In this document: piece by piece, positions 41,290 to 49,689 of the stretch
Layout: the number at the start of each line of letters is the position of its first letter
Position numbering within the stretch: the first letter of the stretch is position 1
Assembly: GCF_039729145.1 (NCBI RefSeq)
Contig: NZ_CP155793.1
Span: 3,844,001 to 3,908,000 of the forward strand
DNA: 64,000 nt
Source of the DNA: Microbacterium sp. SY138
Lineage (GTDB): Bacteria > Actinomycetota > Actinomycetes > Actinomycetales > Microbacteriaceae
Direction: 5' to 3'
Made by a program: the position numbers and the translations under genes
Notes under the pieces: generated by a model
Database searches by the model: none
The model's input: only the letters and a program-made list of their open reading frames with translations
Told to the model about the DNA's origin: nothing

Positions 41290-43836
41290 ATGAGCTCCCC
41301 CACCCCTGCGGTGCGGTGGCGGCGTCGCGGACTGACGTCCGTCGCGCTCCTCGCCCTGCTCGGCGGCGCCGTCGTCGCCCCCGCGGCTCTCGCCGCACCC
41401 GACCCCGAGGTGCCGACGGGATCGCTGATCACCGGCGACACCTCCTGGCACTACCTCGACGACGGCTCCGACCCGTCTCCCGCACCGGCGGCGCTCCGTG
41501 ACTGGACGCTGCCCGCCTATGACGACAGTGCATGGAAGACCGCTGCCGGCTCGTTCGGCGCGAAGGGCGGGAAGCTCGCACCGGTCGGTCCGCAGACGCC
41601 GAAGACCCTTCTGAACCACTACCTCGACGGCACGGCGGCCCCCACCGTCCCGACCTACTTCTTCCGCACGACCTTCGAGCTCGAAGCGGGCGTCGCCGAG
41701 CAGGTCGCGGCCCTCCAGAGCACTATCACGTACGACGACGCGATCATCGTCTGGATCAACGGCGAAGAGGTCGCCCGCTACGTCGACGGCCGCATCACCG
41801 ACACCACCAACGTCGAGTACGCGGGAGACGGCAACGGCGACCCGCTCACCAGCACGTTCAGCGCCGAAGGCGACCTGCTGCACGACGGCACCAACACGAT
41901 CGCCGTCTCGCTGTTCCAGGACCGGGAGACCAGCTCCGACATCTTCTTCGACATGTCGTCGCTGACCCTGGTCAAGGCATCCGCCCCCGGCACCCCGGTC
42001 GTCGCCCCGCCGACCCGCGTCATCCTCACCCCGACCGAGCAGCCTGCCGTCTCGCAGTCGTTCTCCTGGCTCGCCGGCGACTCCTCGCACACGGTCGGAC
42101 AGGTCGAGATCGCGCCCTCGGCGGGCGGCGAGACCCGCACCGTCGACGCATATGACGCGGGTGTCGTGAACGGCAACCCGAACAAGCACTTCTCGGCCAC
42201 CGTGACCGGCCTCACCGCCGCCACCGAGTACCGCTATCGCGTCGGCCTCCCGGGCAGCTGGAGCGACTGGTTCACCTTCCGCACCGCGGATCCGTCCGCG
42301 ACCGACTTCCAGTTCATCTACTACGGCGACGCGCAGATCGGCCTGGACACCACGTGGCCGAGCGTCGTGAAGCAGGCGGAAGCCGCCGCGCCCCGGTCGA
42401 TCGGCTCGGTGCACGCGGGTGACCTCATCAACACGTCGAGCAACGAGAACGAGTGGGTCAACTGGTTCAAGGGCATGAAGGACTCGGCCGTCCGCACCAA
42501 CGTGATGGCCGCCCCTGGCAACCACGAATACTCGGGCGACAAGCTGCTCACGGCGTGGAAGGCCGCGTTCGAATACCCGCGCAACAACCCGTCGACGAGC
42601 TCGATCGGCGAGCTGGCCGACCTCGCCAAGGGCGACTCCGCCGTGGCGCAGCAGTACCGCGCGTTCTTCGACCACTGGAGCTCGTTCGCCGCCGAGACCG
42701 CGTACTACACCGACTACCAGGGCGTGCGTTTCATCACGCTGAACGCCACCCGCGACACGACCTTCCTCACCCCGGCCGGACTCCCGTCCTGCACGGGCAC
42801 GGAGTGCCCGTCGTCCCAGATCGGCACGCTGTGGACCCGCTTCCAGGGCGCCTGGCTCGACCTGCTGCTGCAGAACAGCCCGTCGAAGTGGAACGTCGTC
42901 ACGTTCCACCAGCCGGTGTTCTCGGCATCCGAGGGTCGCGACGAGCCGGTGTTGCGCGCCGAGTGGCTCCCGGTCTTCCAGCGCAACGACATCGACCTGG
43001 TGCTCATGGGCCACGACCACACCTACGCTCGCGGCTACGTGAACACCGATGCCACCGAGACCACCGGCCTCACCACCGGCCCGGTCTACGTCGTGTCGAA
43101 CTCGGGCGCGAAGCACTACGACCTCGAGATCCCCGAGAAGAACGTCTGGACCAACAACGGCGCCACCCAGGTGCTGCGTGGCCAGGGTGTCACCACGTAC
43201 CAGGTCATCGACGTGTCGAAGAATCAGCTGGTCTACCGTTCGTACCTCGCCGAGAAGCAGCCGGGCGCGACCACCGACCTCCCCGTCGGCGCCGTCTACG
43301 ACACGTTCACCGTGACGAAGTCGAATGCCGGGGAGAAGTGGGTCACCGAGGCCGGCGTCACGCCTCCGGTCACGCCGGAGCCCGAAGTTCCGGCCAAGGT
43401 CGAGCTCGGCGCGGCATCCGTGAAGGCCGGCGGCACGGTCACGGTATCGGGCAGCGGCTTCGCGGAGGGCGCGCAGCTGCGACTCGAGCTGCGGTCCGAC
43501 CCGGTGCAGCTGGGCACCGCCACCGCCGGTGCGGACGGATCCTTCCAGCGCACGGTCACGATCCCGGCGAACACCCCGGCCGGCGGGCACACGCTCGCGG
43601 TGATCCTGCCCGACGGCACCGAAGTCACCGCGGCCCTCACCGTCGCAGCGGCAGCCGGTGGCGGAGCGGTGGCACCGGGCAACGGCGGCTCGACAGGCGG
43701 CGACCTCGCCACCACAGGTGCCGACAGCGCGCCGTACATCGTCGCAGCCGTCGTGCTCCTCGCCGCCGGCCTCGGCCTGTTCGCGATGCGCCGTCGTCGC
43801 CGTCACGCCGCGGTGGAGACGACCGAGGCGGAGTAG
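41290..43836 (+). CDS. Cell-wall-anchored metallophosphatase (purple acid phosphatase-like)
   Basis: 848 aa. Sec signal peptide about 1-35 (GLTSVALLALLGGAVVAPAALA). Residues about 45-230 form a beta-sandwich (TPTYFFRTTFELEAG-like carbohydrate/jelly-roll style), about 240-345 an Fn3-like purple acid phosphatase N-domain (PPTRVILTPTEQPAVSQSFSWLAG). The metallophosphatase core has YYGDAQIG, HAGDLIN, PGNHEY, TFHQPVF and MGHDHTYARG. An Ig-like domain follows (VELGAASVKAGGTVTVSGSGF), then LATTG, a TM and RRRRRH, a sortase-type anchor with an atypical motif. It should hydrolyse phosphoesters at the cell surface. The leader has AAGGA; a strong terminator follows. Confidence 0.9.
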   Translation: MSSPTPAVRWRRRGLTSVALLALLGGAVVAPAALAAPDPEVPTGSLITGDTSWHYLDDGSDPSPAPAALRDWTLPAYDDSAWKTAAGSFGAKGGKLAPVGPQTPKTLLNHYLDGTAAPTVPTYFFRTTFELEAGVAEQVAALQSTITYDDAIIVWINGEEVARYVDGRITDTTNVEYAGDGNGDPLTSTFSAEGDLLHDGTNTIAVSLFQDRETSSDIFFDMSSLTLVKASAPGTPVVAPPTRVILTPTEQPAVSQSFSWLAGDSSHTVGQVEIAPSAGGETRTVDAYDAGVVNGNPNKHFSATVTGLTAATEYRYRVGLPGSWSDWFTFRTADPSATDFQFIYYGDAQIGLDTTWPSVVKQAEAAAPRSIGSVHAGDLINTSSNENEWVNWFKGMKDSAVRTNVMAAPGNHEYSGDKLLTAWKAAFEYPRNNPSTSSIGELADLAKGDSAVAQQYRAFFDHWSSFAAETAYYTDYQGVRFITLNATRDTTFLTPAGLPSCTGTECPSSQIGTLWTRFQGAWLDLLLQNSPSKWNVVTFHQPVFSASEGRDEPVLRAEWLPVFQRNDIDLVLMGHDHTYARGYVNTDATETTGLTTGPVYVVSNSGAKHYDLEIPEKNVWTNNGATQVLRGQGVTTYQVIDVSKNQLVYRSYLAEKQPGATTDLPVGAVYDTFTVTKSNAGEKWVTEAGVTPPVTPEPEVPAKVELGAASVKAGGTVTVSGSGFAEGAQLRLELRSDPVQLGTATAGADGSFQRTVTIPANTPAGGHTLAVILPDGTEVTAALTVAAAAGGGAVAPGNGGSTGGDLATTGADSAPYIVAAVVLLAAGLGLFAMRRRRRHAAVETTEAE

Positions 43837-43844
43837 TCCGCACG

Positions 43845-43884
43845 AGAGGGTGCCGTGCCGTCTTCGGACAGGCCGGCACCCTCT
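43845..43884 (+). terminator. Rho-independent terminator
   Basis: AGAGGGTGCCG (43845-43855) and CGGCACCCTCT (43874-43884) form a perfect 11-bp stem, followed by TTCCC. It lies just downstream of the metallophosphatase. Confidence 0.8.
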
Positions 43885-43974
43885 TTCCCTGCACAGATAT
43901 CCCATCGATAACGATGCGGATTCCGCTGCTCACGGGGAGCCATCCCCTCCTCCACACACCCCTACGCTTTGGAC

Positions 43975-44616
43975 ATGCGCCCTCACTCTCGCCTCATCCT
44001 CGCTTCGGCCACAGCCGCACTCCTGGGCCTCTCGCTCACCGCCTGCGCCCCGGCGAGCACAGACGGCTCGGTGACGCCGTCATCGTCATCGTCGCCGGTC
44101 GCCTCTCCGTCCCCCACGCCTGCGGACCGGGTCGTCGAGATCTCGGTCGACGGCCTCTCGGTCGACGACGGCGCCGTGATCGCGTACGACGACCCTGACG
44201 GCGCTGTCGCCGCCCTCACCGACGCCTTCGGATCGGCTCCGACGGAAGGAACCGTCGAGGGCCCCTACGGCGCCGTGTACTCCGGATACGACTGGCAGGG
44301 CACGGAGGCGACGGTCCGCGAGACCCGTATCGACCTGGTCGTGTCGGCGGATGCCCCCGGTGTGATATTCCGCACCCCGGAGGGCATCGGCATCGGTTCC
44401 ACGCGCGCCGAGGCGATGGCCGCAGGAGCGGTGGACGGCTGGGATGAAGACGGCGACGGCGTCGCCGACTACCTGAGCATCGACGTGCGAGAGGTTCCCG
44501 GCACATCGTCCCTCGTGAATCCCGGAGAAGTCGGCGTGGAGTACATCGACCTCAAGATCACCGGCGATGTCGTGACCCGCCTCAGCACCGGAGGCAACGA
44601 CTTCAGCGACATCTGA
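43975..44616 (+). CDS. Predicted lipoprotein, unknown function
   Basis: 213 aa. Lipobox LSLTAC with Cys24, then a Ser/Pro-rich linker and a beta-rich domain (about 52-213): VVEISVDGLSVDDGAVIAYDDPDGAVAALTDAFGSAP and GIGIGSTRAEAMAAGAVDGWDEDGDGVADYLSIDVREVPG. The DEDGDGVADY stretch looks like a Ca2+-binding loop. No family is recognised. TACGCT at 43963-43968 is six bases before the ATG, so the mRNA is probably leaderless. Confidence 0.75.
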   Translation: MRPHSRLILASATAALLGLSLTACAPASTDGSVTPSSSSSPVASPSPTPADRVVEISVDGLSVDDGAVIAYDDPDGAVAALTDAFGSAPTEGTVEGPYGAVYSGYDWQGTEATVRETRIDLVVSADAPGVIFRTPEGIGIGSTRAEAMAAGAVDGWDEDGDGVADYLSIDVREVPGTSSLVNPGEVGVEYIDLKITGDVVTRLSTGGNDFSDI

Positions 44617-44678
44617 AGCGAATCCGGACGCTGTCGACAAGACTCCCCATCGCCTGACGGAACCGCCGACTGAGATAG

Positions 44679-44707
44679 CCTTCACCCGAGTCCGTCCCCG
44701 GTGAAGG
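44679..44707 (+). promoter_or_regulatory. Dyad overlapping the ribosome site of the Lrp gene
   Basis: CCTTCACC (44679-44686) and GGTGAAGG (44700-44707) form a perfect 8-bp stem with a 13-nt loop. The right arm includes most of the AAGGAG ribosome site (44704-44709) for the GTG at 44715. It could be an autoregulatory operator or a translation-limiting hairpin. Confidence 0.45.
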
Positions 44708-44714
44708 AGAGCAA

Positions 44715-45740
44715 GTGTCCGCGAATGATGTGATCGCCGACGAGACCGATCGGATCGTCGCCGCGGCCCTGCAGGTGAACGGCCGCGCGTCGTGGGGCGA
44801 GATCGCTCGCGTGGTCGATCTGCCCGAGCGCACGGTCGCCCGTCGAGGCCAACGGCTGCTGGATCGAGGACTGGTCCGCGTCTCCACCTACGTCGACCCG
44901 GCCCGCGTCCTACACGCCCGCGCGGTGCTGTTCCGCATCACGACCGAGCCCCATGCCCTGTGGCACGTGGCACGCACGCTCGCGCGGCGGGCGGACGCGT
45001 CCTCGGTCTCGGTGCTCGAGGGCAGCAGCGACATCGCCGGAATGCTGCTCCCCCACGATGACGCCTCCATCCGCGAGCTGCTCTTCACCGACTTCCCCGA
45101 GCTCGACGGCATTGACTCGATCAATGTCACGACAGTGCTGAAGTTCTTCCGCTCGGGGCACGACTGGCGCGCGGGAGTGCTCACCGACGAGCAGGCGCGC
45201 ATGCTCGACGAGTCGTCCGGATCCGAGGTCGACCCCGCCGATTCTCTGAGCACGGACGAAGAGGCGCTCATCCGGCTGCTGCTGAAGGACGGACGGATGC
45301 CGGTCGCTCAGCTTGCCCGATCGCTGGGACTGAACGTCACGACCACCCGGCGCCGGATGGAGTCCCTGAGCCGTCGCGGTCTGATGCATCCGCGGACCGA
45401 GGTCGTGCCGAGTCTGTTCGGGTTGGGACTGGAGGCGCTCGTCTGGCTCCGGGTGCCGATGGCGCGCCTCGAGAGAGTGGGAACCGCCCTGGCGGCAGCG
45501 CCCGAGGTGAAGTTCATCGCCGCGACCACCGGCACCTCGCAACTGCTCGCCAACGTGCTCGTGAAAGACGCCGACGAGTTCTACGAGTTCCTCACCGGGC
45601 CGGCCGTGGCGGGCCACGAAGGCCTCGAGGTCGTGGAGTCGCTGGTCGTCATCACGCCGGTGCTGCGTGGGTCGCTGATCGTGGATGAGGCACCCGAAGC
45701 ACTGGCGAACGACATGCCCACCGGCGCCATCCGCCTATAG
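44715..45740 (+). CDS. Lrp/AsnC-family regulator with two tandem HTH-RAM units
   Basis: 341 aa, about twice the usual length. The first HTH is at about 8-55 (DETDRIVAAALQVNGRASWGEIARVVDLPERTVARRGQRLLDRGLV), with a RAM domain at about 65-150. The second HTH is at about 180-225 (TDEEALIRLLLKDGRMPVAQLARSLGLNVTTTRRRMESLSRRGLM), with a second RAM at about 235-320. Fused Lrp proteins are common in actinobacteria. It starts with GTG and AAGGAG. Placed just upstream of the aldehyde dehydrogenase/PuuD-like/Pot operon, it is the probable regulator. Confidence 0.87.
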   Translation: MSANDVIADETDRIVAAALQVNGRASWGEIARVVDLPERTVARRGQRLLDRGLVRVSTYVDPARVLHARAVLFRITTEPHALWHVARTLARRADASSVSVLEGSSDIAGMLLPHDDASIRELLFTDFPELDGIDSINVTTVLKFFRSGHDWRAGVLTDEQARMLDESSGSEVDPADSLSTDEEALIRLLLKDGRMPVAQLARSLGLNVTTTRRRMESLSRRGLMHPRTEVVPSLFGLGLEALVWLRVPMARLERVGTALAAAPEVKFIAATTGTSQLLANVLVKDADEFYEFLTGPAVAGHEGLEVVESLVVITPVLRGSLIVDEAPEALANDMPTGAIRL

Positions 45741-45749
45741 TCTGATTCT

Positions 45750-45849
45750 GTTACTGACATGTAACGAAATGGCGAGATCGTTCTTCAGCGCTTGACCTAG
45801 TGGCGAAATAGGGCAAGTATCCTCTCCAGGGCCATCACCCCTGGAGAGG
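45750..45849 (+). promoter_or_regulatory. Promoter region of the polyamine-type operon, with two dyads
   Basis: GTTAC-TGACAT-GTAAC (45750-45765) is a likely Lrp site. TTGACC (45792-45797) and AAGTAT (45815-45820) form a plausible -35/-10 with a 17-bp spacer. CCTCTCCAGGG (45821-45831) and CCCTGGAGAGG (45839-45849) form a perfect 11-bp inverted repeat; its right arm contains the GGAGAGG ribosome site for the GTG at 45856. Confidence 0.55.
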
Positions 45850-45855
45850 ACGACC

Positions 45856-47346
45856 GTGTTCACGGCAACGGGAGACAACTGGGCGGATCGCGCGGCGACG
45901 CTGCCCCTGCGCACGCGCTTGTTCATCGACGGTGCGTGGGAGGAGGGCTCGGCCGAGCCACTGACGCCGGTGAGCCCGCGCGACGGACGGACGCTCCCGC
46001 CGATCAGCGCAGCCTCGGTGGGCGATGTGGACCGTGCTGTGCGCTCGGCGCGCGCGGCATTCGACTCCGGGATCTGGTCGCGGATCGCTCCCCGCGAGCG
46101 TGGACAGCTGCTGATCGCGTTCGCCCAGAGGATCCACGACAACGCCGAAGAGCTCGCCCTCACCATCTCGCTCGAGATGGGCAAGCCCCTGCGCGAGGCG
46201 CTGCAGACCGAGCTCCGCGCCGTCGTGAACTGCTTCCGCTGGTACGGCGAGGCTGCGGACAAGGTCCTCGACGAGATGCCCGTCACCGCCCCGGGCAGCC
46301 TCGCGCTCGTCACCCGCGAACCGGCGGGAGTGGTCGCGGCCGTCGTGCCCTGGAACTTCCCCCTGACCATGACCGCCTGGAAGCTCGCCCCCGCTCTCGC
46401 GGTCGGCAACAGCGTGGTGCTCAAGCCCGCCGAGCACACCACCTTCTCGGCGCTCCGTCTGGCCGAGCTCGCACACGAGGCCGGGATCCCCTCCGGCGTC
46501 CTGAACGTCACACCCGGCACCGGCCAGGTCGCCGGCCGTGCTCTCGGCGAGCACCATGACGTCGACGTCGTCACCTTCACGGGCTCGCCCGAGGTCGGCC
46601 GCAAGTTCCTCGGCTATTCGGCGGCGTCGAACGGCAAGCGCGTCTGGCCCGAGCTCGGTGGCAAGACCGCGAGCCTGGTGCTGCCGGATGCCGACCTCGA
46701 GCGCGCGGTGCGGGCCACCGCCGACGGCTGCTTCTACAACCAGGGCCAGATGTGCACGGCCTCGTCGCGTCTGCTGGTTCCCCGCGCCCAGCGGGACCGT
46801 GCCCTCGAGATCGCCGCCGACGTCGCACGCACGACCCTTCCCGCCGACCCCTTCGAGGTCACGACCTCGATGGGCGCGATCGTCAGCGAGAGGCAGCTCG
46901 CGGGCATCGCCGGCTTCGTCGAGCGCGCCCAGGCGGAAGGCGGCGAACTCGCGGCCGGCAGCCCCGAGCGGTTCCACGCCGTCGATGGTGGCAGCTACTT
47001 CGCCCCGGTCGTGCTCGGCGTCACTCCCCAGCACGAGGTCGCGCAGCGCGAGGTGTTCGGCCCCGTGCTCTCGGTCATCGCCTACGACGACGTCGAAGAC
47101 GCCCTCGAGATAGCGAACGGCACCGAGTTCGGACTCGCCGCCGCGCTCTGGAGCACCGACCTCAACGCCGTGCACACCCTGTCTCGGCGCCTGCGCGCCG
47201 GCGTCGTGTGGGTCAACTGCTTCGAAGAGGGCGACATGACGATCCCGTTCGGCGGCGTCAAGGGATCCGGATTCGGTCGCGACAAGAGCCTGCACGCGCT
47301 CGAGAAGTTCACCGATCTGAAGACCACCTGGATCGAGCTCTCATGA
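45856..47346 (+). CDS. Aldehyde dehydrogenase, PuuC-like
   Basis: 496 aa. [38 protein letters not shown], catalytic Glu266 in PELGGK and nucleophile Cys300 in NQGQMCTASSR are present. The sequence is close to gamma-glutamyl-gamma-aminobutyraldehyde / aminobutyraldehyde dehydrogenases, which fits the next gene. Start GTG with GGAGAGG nine bases upstream. Its stop overlaps the next ATG (ATGA). The polyamine substrate is inferred from context. Confidence 0.9.
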   Translation: MFTATGDNWADRAATLPLRTRLFIDGAWEEGSAEPLTPVSPRDGRTLPPISAASVGDVDRAVRSARAAFDSGIWSRIAPRERGQLLIAFAQRIHDNAEELALTISLEMGKPLREALQTELRAVVNCFRWYGEAADKVLDEMPVTAPGSLALVTREPAGVVAAVVPWNFPLTMTAWKLAPALAVGNSVVLKPAEHTTFSALRLAELAHEAGIPSGVLNVTPGTGQVAGRALGEHHDVDVVTFTGSPEVGRKFLGYSAASNGKRVWPELGGKTASLVLPDADLERAVRATADGCFYNQGQMCTASSRLLVPRAQRDRALEIAADVARTTLPADPFEVTTSMGAIVSERQLAGIAGFVERAQAEGGELAAGSPERFHAVDGGSYFAPVVLGVTPQHEVAQREVFGPVLSVIAYDDVEDALEIANGTEFGLAAALWSTDLNAVHTLSRRLRAGVVWVNCFEEGDMTIPFGGVKGSGFGRDKSLHALEKFTDLKTTWIELS

Positions 47347-48101
47347 CGCGCCCGTTCATCGGCATCACCACCTGGCGCCGGTTCATCGACACCGATCTCG
47401 GGGCCGGCCGCGCGGCGCACACCCTGGGAACGGAGTACGCCGCCCCCATCGAAGCGGCCGGCGGTGCCGTCGTTCTCCTCCCTCCGACGGCGAGCGTGGA
47501 CGAGGTGCTCGACCGCCTCGACGGGCTGGTGCTCTCCGGCGGCGAAGACGTGCACCCCTCGCGCTATGGTGCCGAACCGCAGGAGGGGAAGAACTACGAC
47601 CCCTCGCGCGACGGCTTCGAGATCGAACTCGCCCTCGGGGCACGCCGGCGCGGTATCCCCGTACTCGCGATCTGTCGCGGACTGCAGGTGAGCAACATCG
47701 CCTTCGGCGGGTCCCTCGTGATCGATATCCCGACCACGGAACACCACCAGCCGGTGCGCGCCGCCGACCAGCAGCTCGCCGCCCGGCATCCGATCGTCCT
47801 CGCGGACGGGAGCCGGCTCGCCGCCCTCTACGGCACGCGGGAGCGGATCGTGAACACCATCCATCACCAGTCGATCGACATTCCCGCCCCCGGTGTCCAC
47901 TCCGTCGCCTGGGCGCCGGACGGGATCGTCGAAGCCGTCGAGTCCGACGACGACTGGCCCTTCTGGGCAGTGCAGTGGCACCCCGAGAAGATGATCGACC
48001 CCGATGAGGCCGCAGAGGAGATGCCGCTGTTCACGGCGTTCGTCTCGGCCGCCCGCGAACGAGCAGCGGAACACCCCGCTGCGGAGAAAGGAACACGATG
48101 A
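47343..48101 (+). CDS. Gamma-glutamyl-gamma-aminobutyrate hydrolase family (class I amidotransferase-like)
   Basis: 252 aa peptidase C26 protein. FIGITTWRR at the start, GLVLSGGEDVHPSRYG, the nucleophile Cys111 in AICRGLQ, and His213/Glu215 in QWHPEK form the triad. PuuD-type enzymes free GABA from gamma-glutamyl-GABA in the glutamylated putrescine route. Overlaps the dehydrogenase stop by 4 bp and the next gene by 4 bp, so all three are translationally coupled. No PuuA or PuuB is in this window. Confidence 0.9.
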   Translation: MTRPFIGITTWRRFIDTDLGAGRAAHTLGTEYAAPIEAAGGAVVLLPPTASVDEVLDRLDGLVLSGGEDVHPSRYGAEPQEGKNYDPSRDGFEIELALGARRRGIPVLAICRGLQVSNIAFGGSLVIDIPTTEHHQPVRAADQQLAARHPIVLADGSRLAALYGTRERIVNTIHHQSIDIPAPGVHSVAWAPDGIVEAVESDDDWPFWAVQWHPEKMIDPDEAAEEMPLFTAFVSAARERAAEHPAAEKGTR

Positions 48102-48568
48102 CCAAGCAGGTCTTCCTCGAGTACGAGAACGGCGTCCGCGCCGTCGCCACCCTGTTCGAGGACCTCGCCCCTCGCACGTGCGAGGCCATGTGGGGTGCGC
48201 TGGAGAAGCCGGTCACCATGCAGGCGATGCACGCGATGTATGCCGGACCGGAGGTCATGGTCGGGCTCCCCGAAGAGGCTCAGAACTTCGACCCCGAGAA
48301 GGTGCCGTTCGAGAACCAGCAGGTCGTGCCCGCACCGGGTGATCTGCAGTGGTACTGGCAGCGACCCATGCAGATGGGTGGGCTGCCGTTCGAGTGGTAC
48401 GAGATCGGCGTCTTCTACGATCGTGGTGCCCGTACTCTCGGCCCGCTCGGATGGACACCCGTCAACATCTGGGGCGGCATCACCGAAGGACTCGCGGAGT
48501 TCGCCAAGGAGAGCGCGGCGATCCGCATCGACGGAGCCAAGCAGCTCACCATCGGACGCCTGGTCTAA
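48098..48568 (+). CDS. DUF3830 family protein
   Basis: 156 aa. VFLEYENGVRAVATLFEDLAPRTCEAMWGALEKPVTMQAMHAMYAGPEVMVGLPEEAQNFD and PFEWYEIGVFYDRGARTLGPLGWTPVNIWGGITEGLAEFAKESAAIRIDGAKQLTIGRL match DUF3830, a predicted cyclophilin-like fold. No activity is established. It is coupled by ATGA overlap to the PuuD-like gene and precedes the Pot-type importer by 41 bp, so it is part of the pathway operon. Confidence 0.83.
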   Translation: MTKQVFLEYENGVRAVATLFEDLAPRTCEAMWGALEKPVTMQAMHAMYAGPEVMVGLPEEAQNFDPEKVPFENQQVVPAPGDLQWYWQRPMQMGGLPFEWYEIGVFYDRGARTLGPLGWTPVNIWGGITEGLAEFAKESAAIRIDGAKQLTIGRLV

Positions 48569-48609
48569 GGCGTCTACTCAGTGCTGGACCCATCCCGAAG
48601 GAGCAGTGC

Positions 48610-49689
48610 ATGAATACCCGAAGAATCCTCACCACCGGAGCGCTCGTCGCCACCGGAGCCCTCGTCCTCGCCGGCTGTGCTGCCGGTGACGACAGCGCAT
48701 CGTCCGGCGACAAGGAGTTCGCCGGCGAGACCATCGTCGTCACGTCGTTCGGCGGCGACTGGGAGAAGGCCTTCATCGAGGCCGTCGTCGATCCCTTCGA
48801 GGAGGAGACCGGGGCGAAGGTCGAGCTGATCACGCTGTACAGCGCCGACGCCCTCGCGCAGGTCACCGCCCAGAAGGCGAGCCCGCAGATCGACGTCGTG
48901 CATTTCTCCGGAGGGCAGGAGTTCACCGCGGCCGCAGACGGTCTCATCGCGCCGATCGCCGCCGACGAACTCTCCGAGACCGGCGACCTGATCGACCTGG
49001 CCACGGCCGGACTCGAACGGGGCGAAGGCCCGGTCATCCAGCTCGCGCCGATCGGGCTCGTGTACAACACCGAGGCGGATGCGCCGGCACCCACCTCGTG
49101 GTTGGATCTGTTCGACGAGGCCTACGCAGGGCACGTCGCCCTCACGGACTTCTCGAACACGTACGGCGTGCTCTCGATGCTCCGGGTCGCCGACGCGCTC
49201 GGTGGTGGCATCGACGACCCGTCGCAGGCGATCAGCGATCTCGGGGCCCTGGCTTCCTCGGGCGACGCGATCGTCGTCCCGACCTCGCCCGATCTGCAGA
49301 CCGCCTTCGCCCAGCGCGACACGTGGCTCGCACCGTACGCGATGGACTACGCCGGCACGCTGCAGGACGCCGGCCTTCCGGTAGAGTTCATCGTCCCGGA
49401 AGAAGGCGTCACCGCCTCCCTCATCACGGCGAACGTGGTCGAGGGCCGGGACAACCCCGACCTCGCGAAGCTCTTCATCGATTTCGAACTGCGCCCCGAA
49501 GCACAGGCCGTCTTCGCGGAGAACATGCGGTACTCGCCGGTCAACACCAAGACCGAGCTCTCCGACGAGGCTGCGGACGCGGTGCTGACGGGTGACGAGC
49601 TCGAGACGGTCGTCGTCTACGCTCCGGGCGATGTCGCGGCTTCGCGACCGGCCTGGACCGATGAGTGGAATGCGCTGATCACCAAATGA
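48610..49689 (+). CDS. Polyamine-type ABC substrate-binding lipoprotein (PotD/PotF-like)
   Basis: 359 aa. Lipobox LVLAGC with Cys23. SBP family 1/PotD-like features: ETIVVTSFGGDWEKAFIEAVVDPFEEETGAKVELITLYSADALAQVTAQ, GLVYNTEADAPAPTSWLDLFD and the closing PEAQAVFAENMRYSPVN. The putrescine- or spermidine-like substrate is inferred from the cluster. Its stop overlaps the next gene (ATGA). Confidence 0.9.
   Translation: MNTRRILTTGALVATGALVLAGCAAGDDSASSGDKEFAGETIVVTSFGGDWEKAFIEAVVDPFEEETGAKVELITLYSADALAQVTAQKASPQIDVVHFSGGQEFTAAADGLIAPIAADELSETGDLIDLATAGLERGEGPVIQLAPIGLVYNTEADAPAPTSWLDLFDEAYAGHVALTDFSNTYGVLSMLRVADALGGGIDDPSQAISDLGALASSGDAIVVPTSPDLQTAFAQRDTWLAPYAMDYAGTLQDAGLPVEFIVPEEGVTASLITANVVEGRDNPDLAKLFIDFELRPEAQAVFAENMRYSPVNTKTELSDEAADAVLTGDELETVVVYAPGDVAASRPAWTDEWNALITK

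Noticed and set aside
41209..43905. An 898-codon minus-strand frame opposite the surface phosphatase
   Set aside because: Antisense codon-bias artefact; no domain and no start context.
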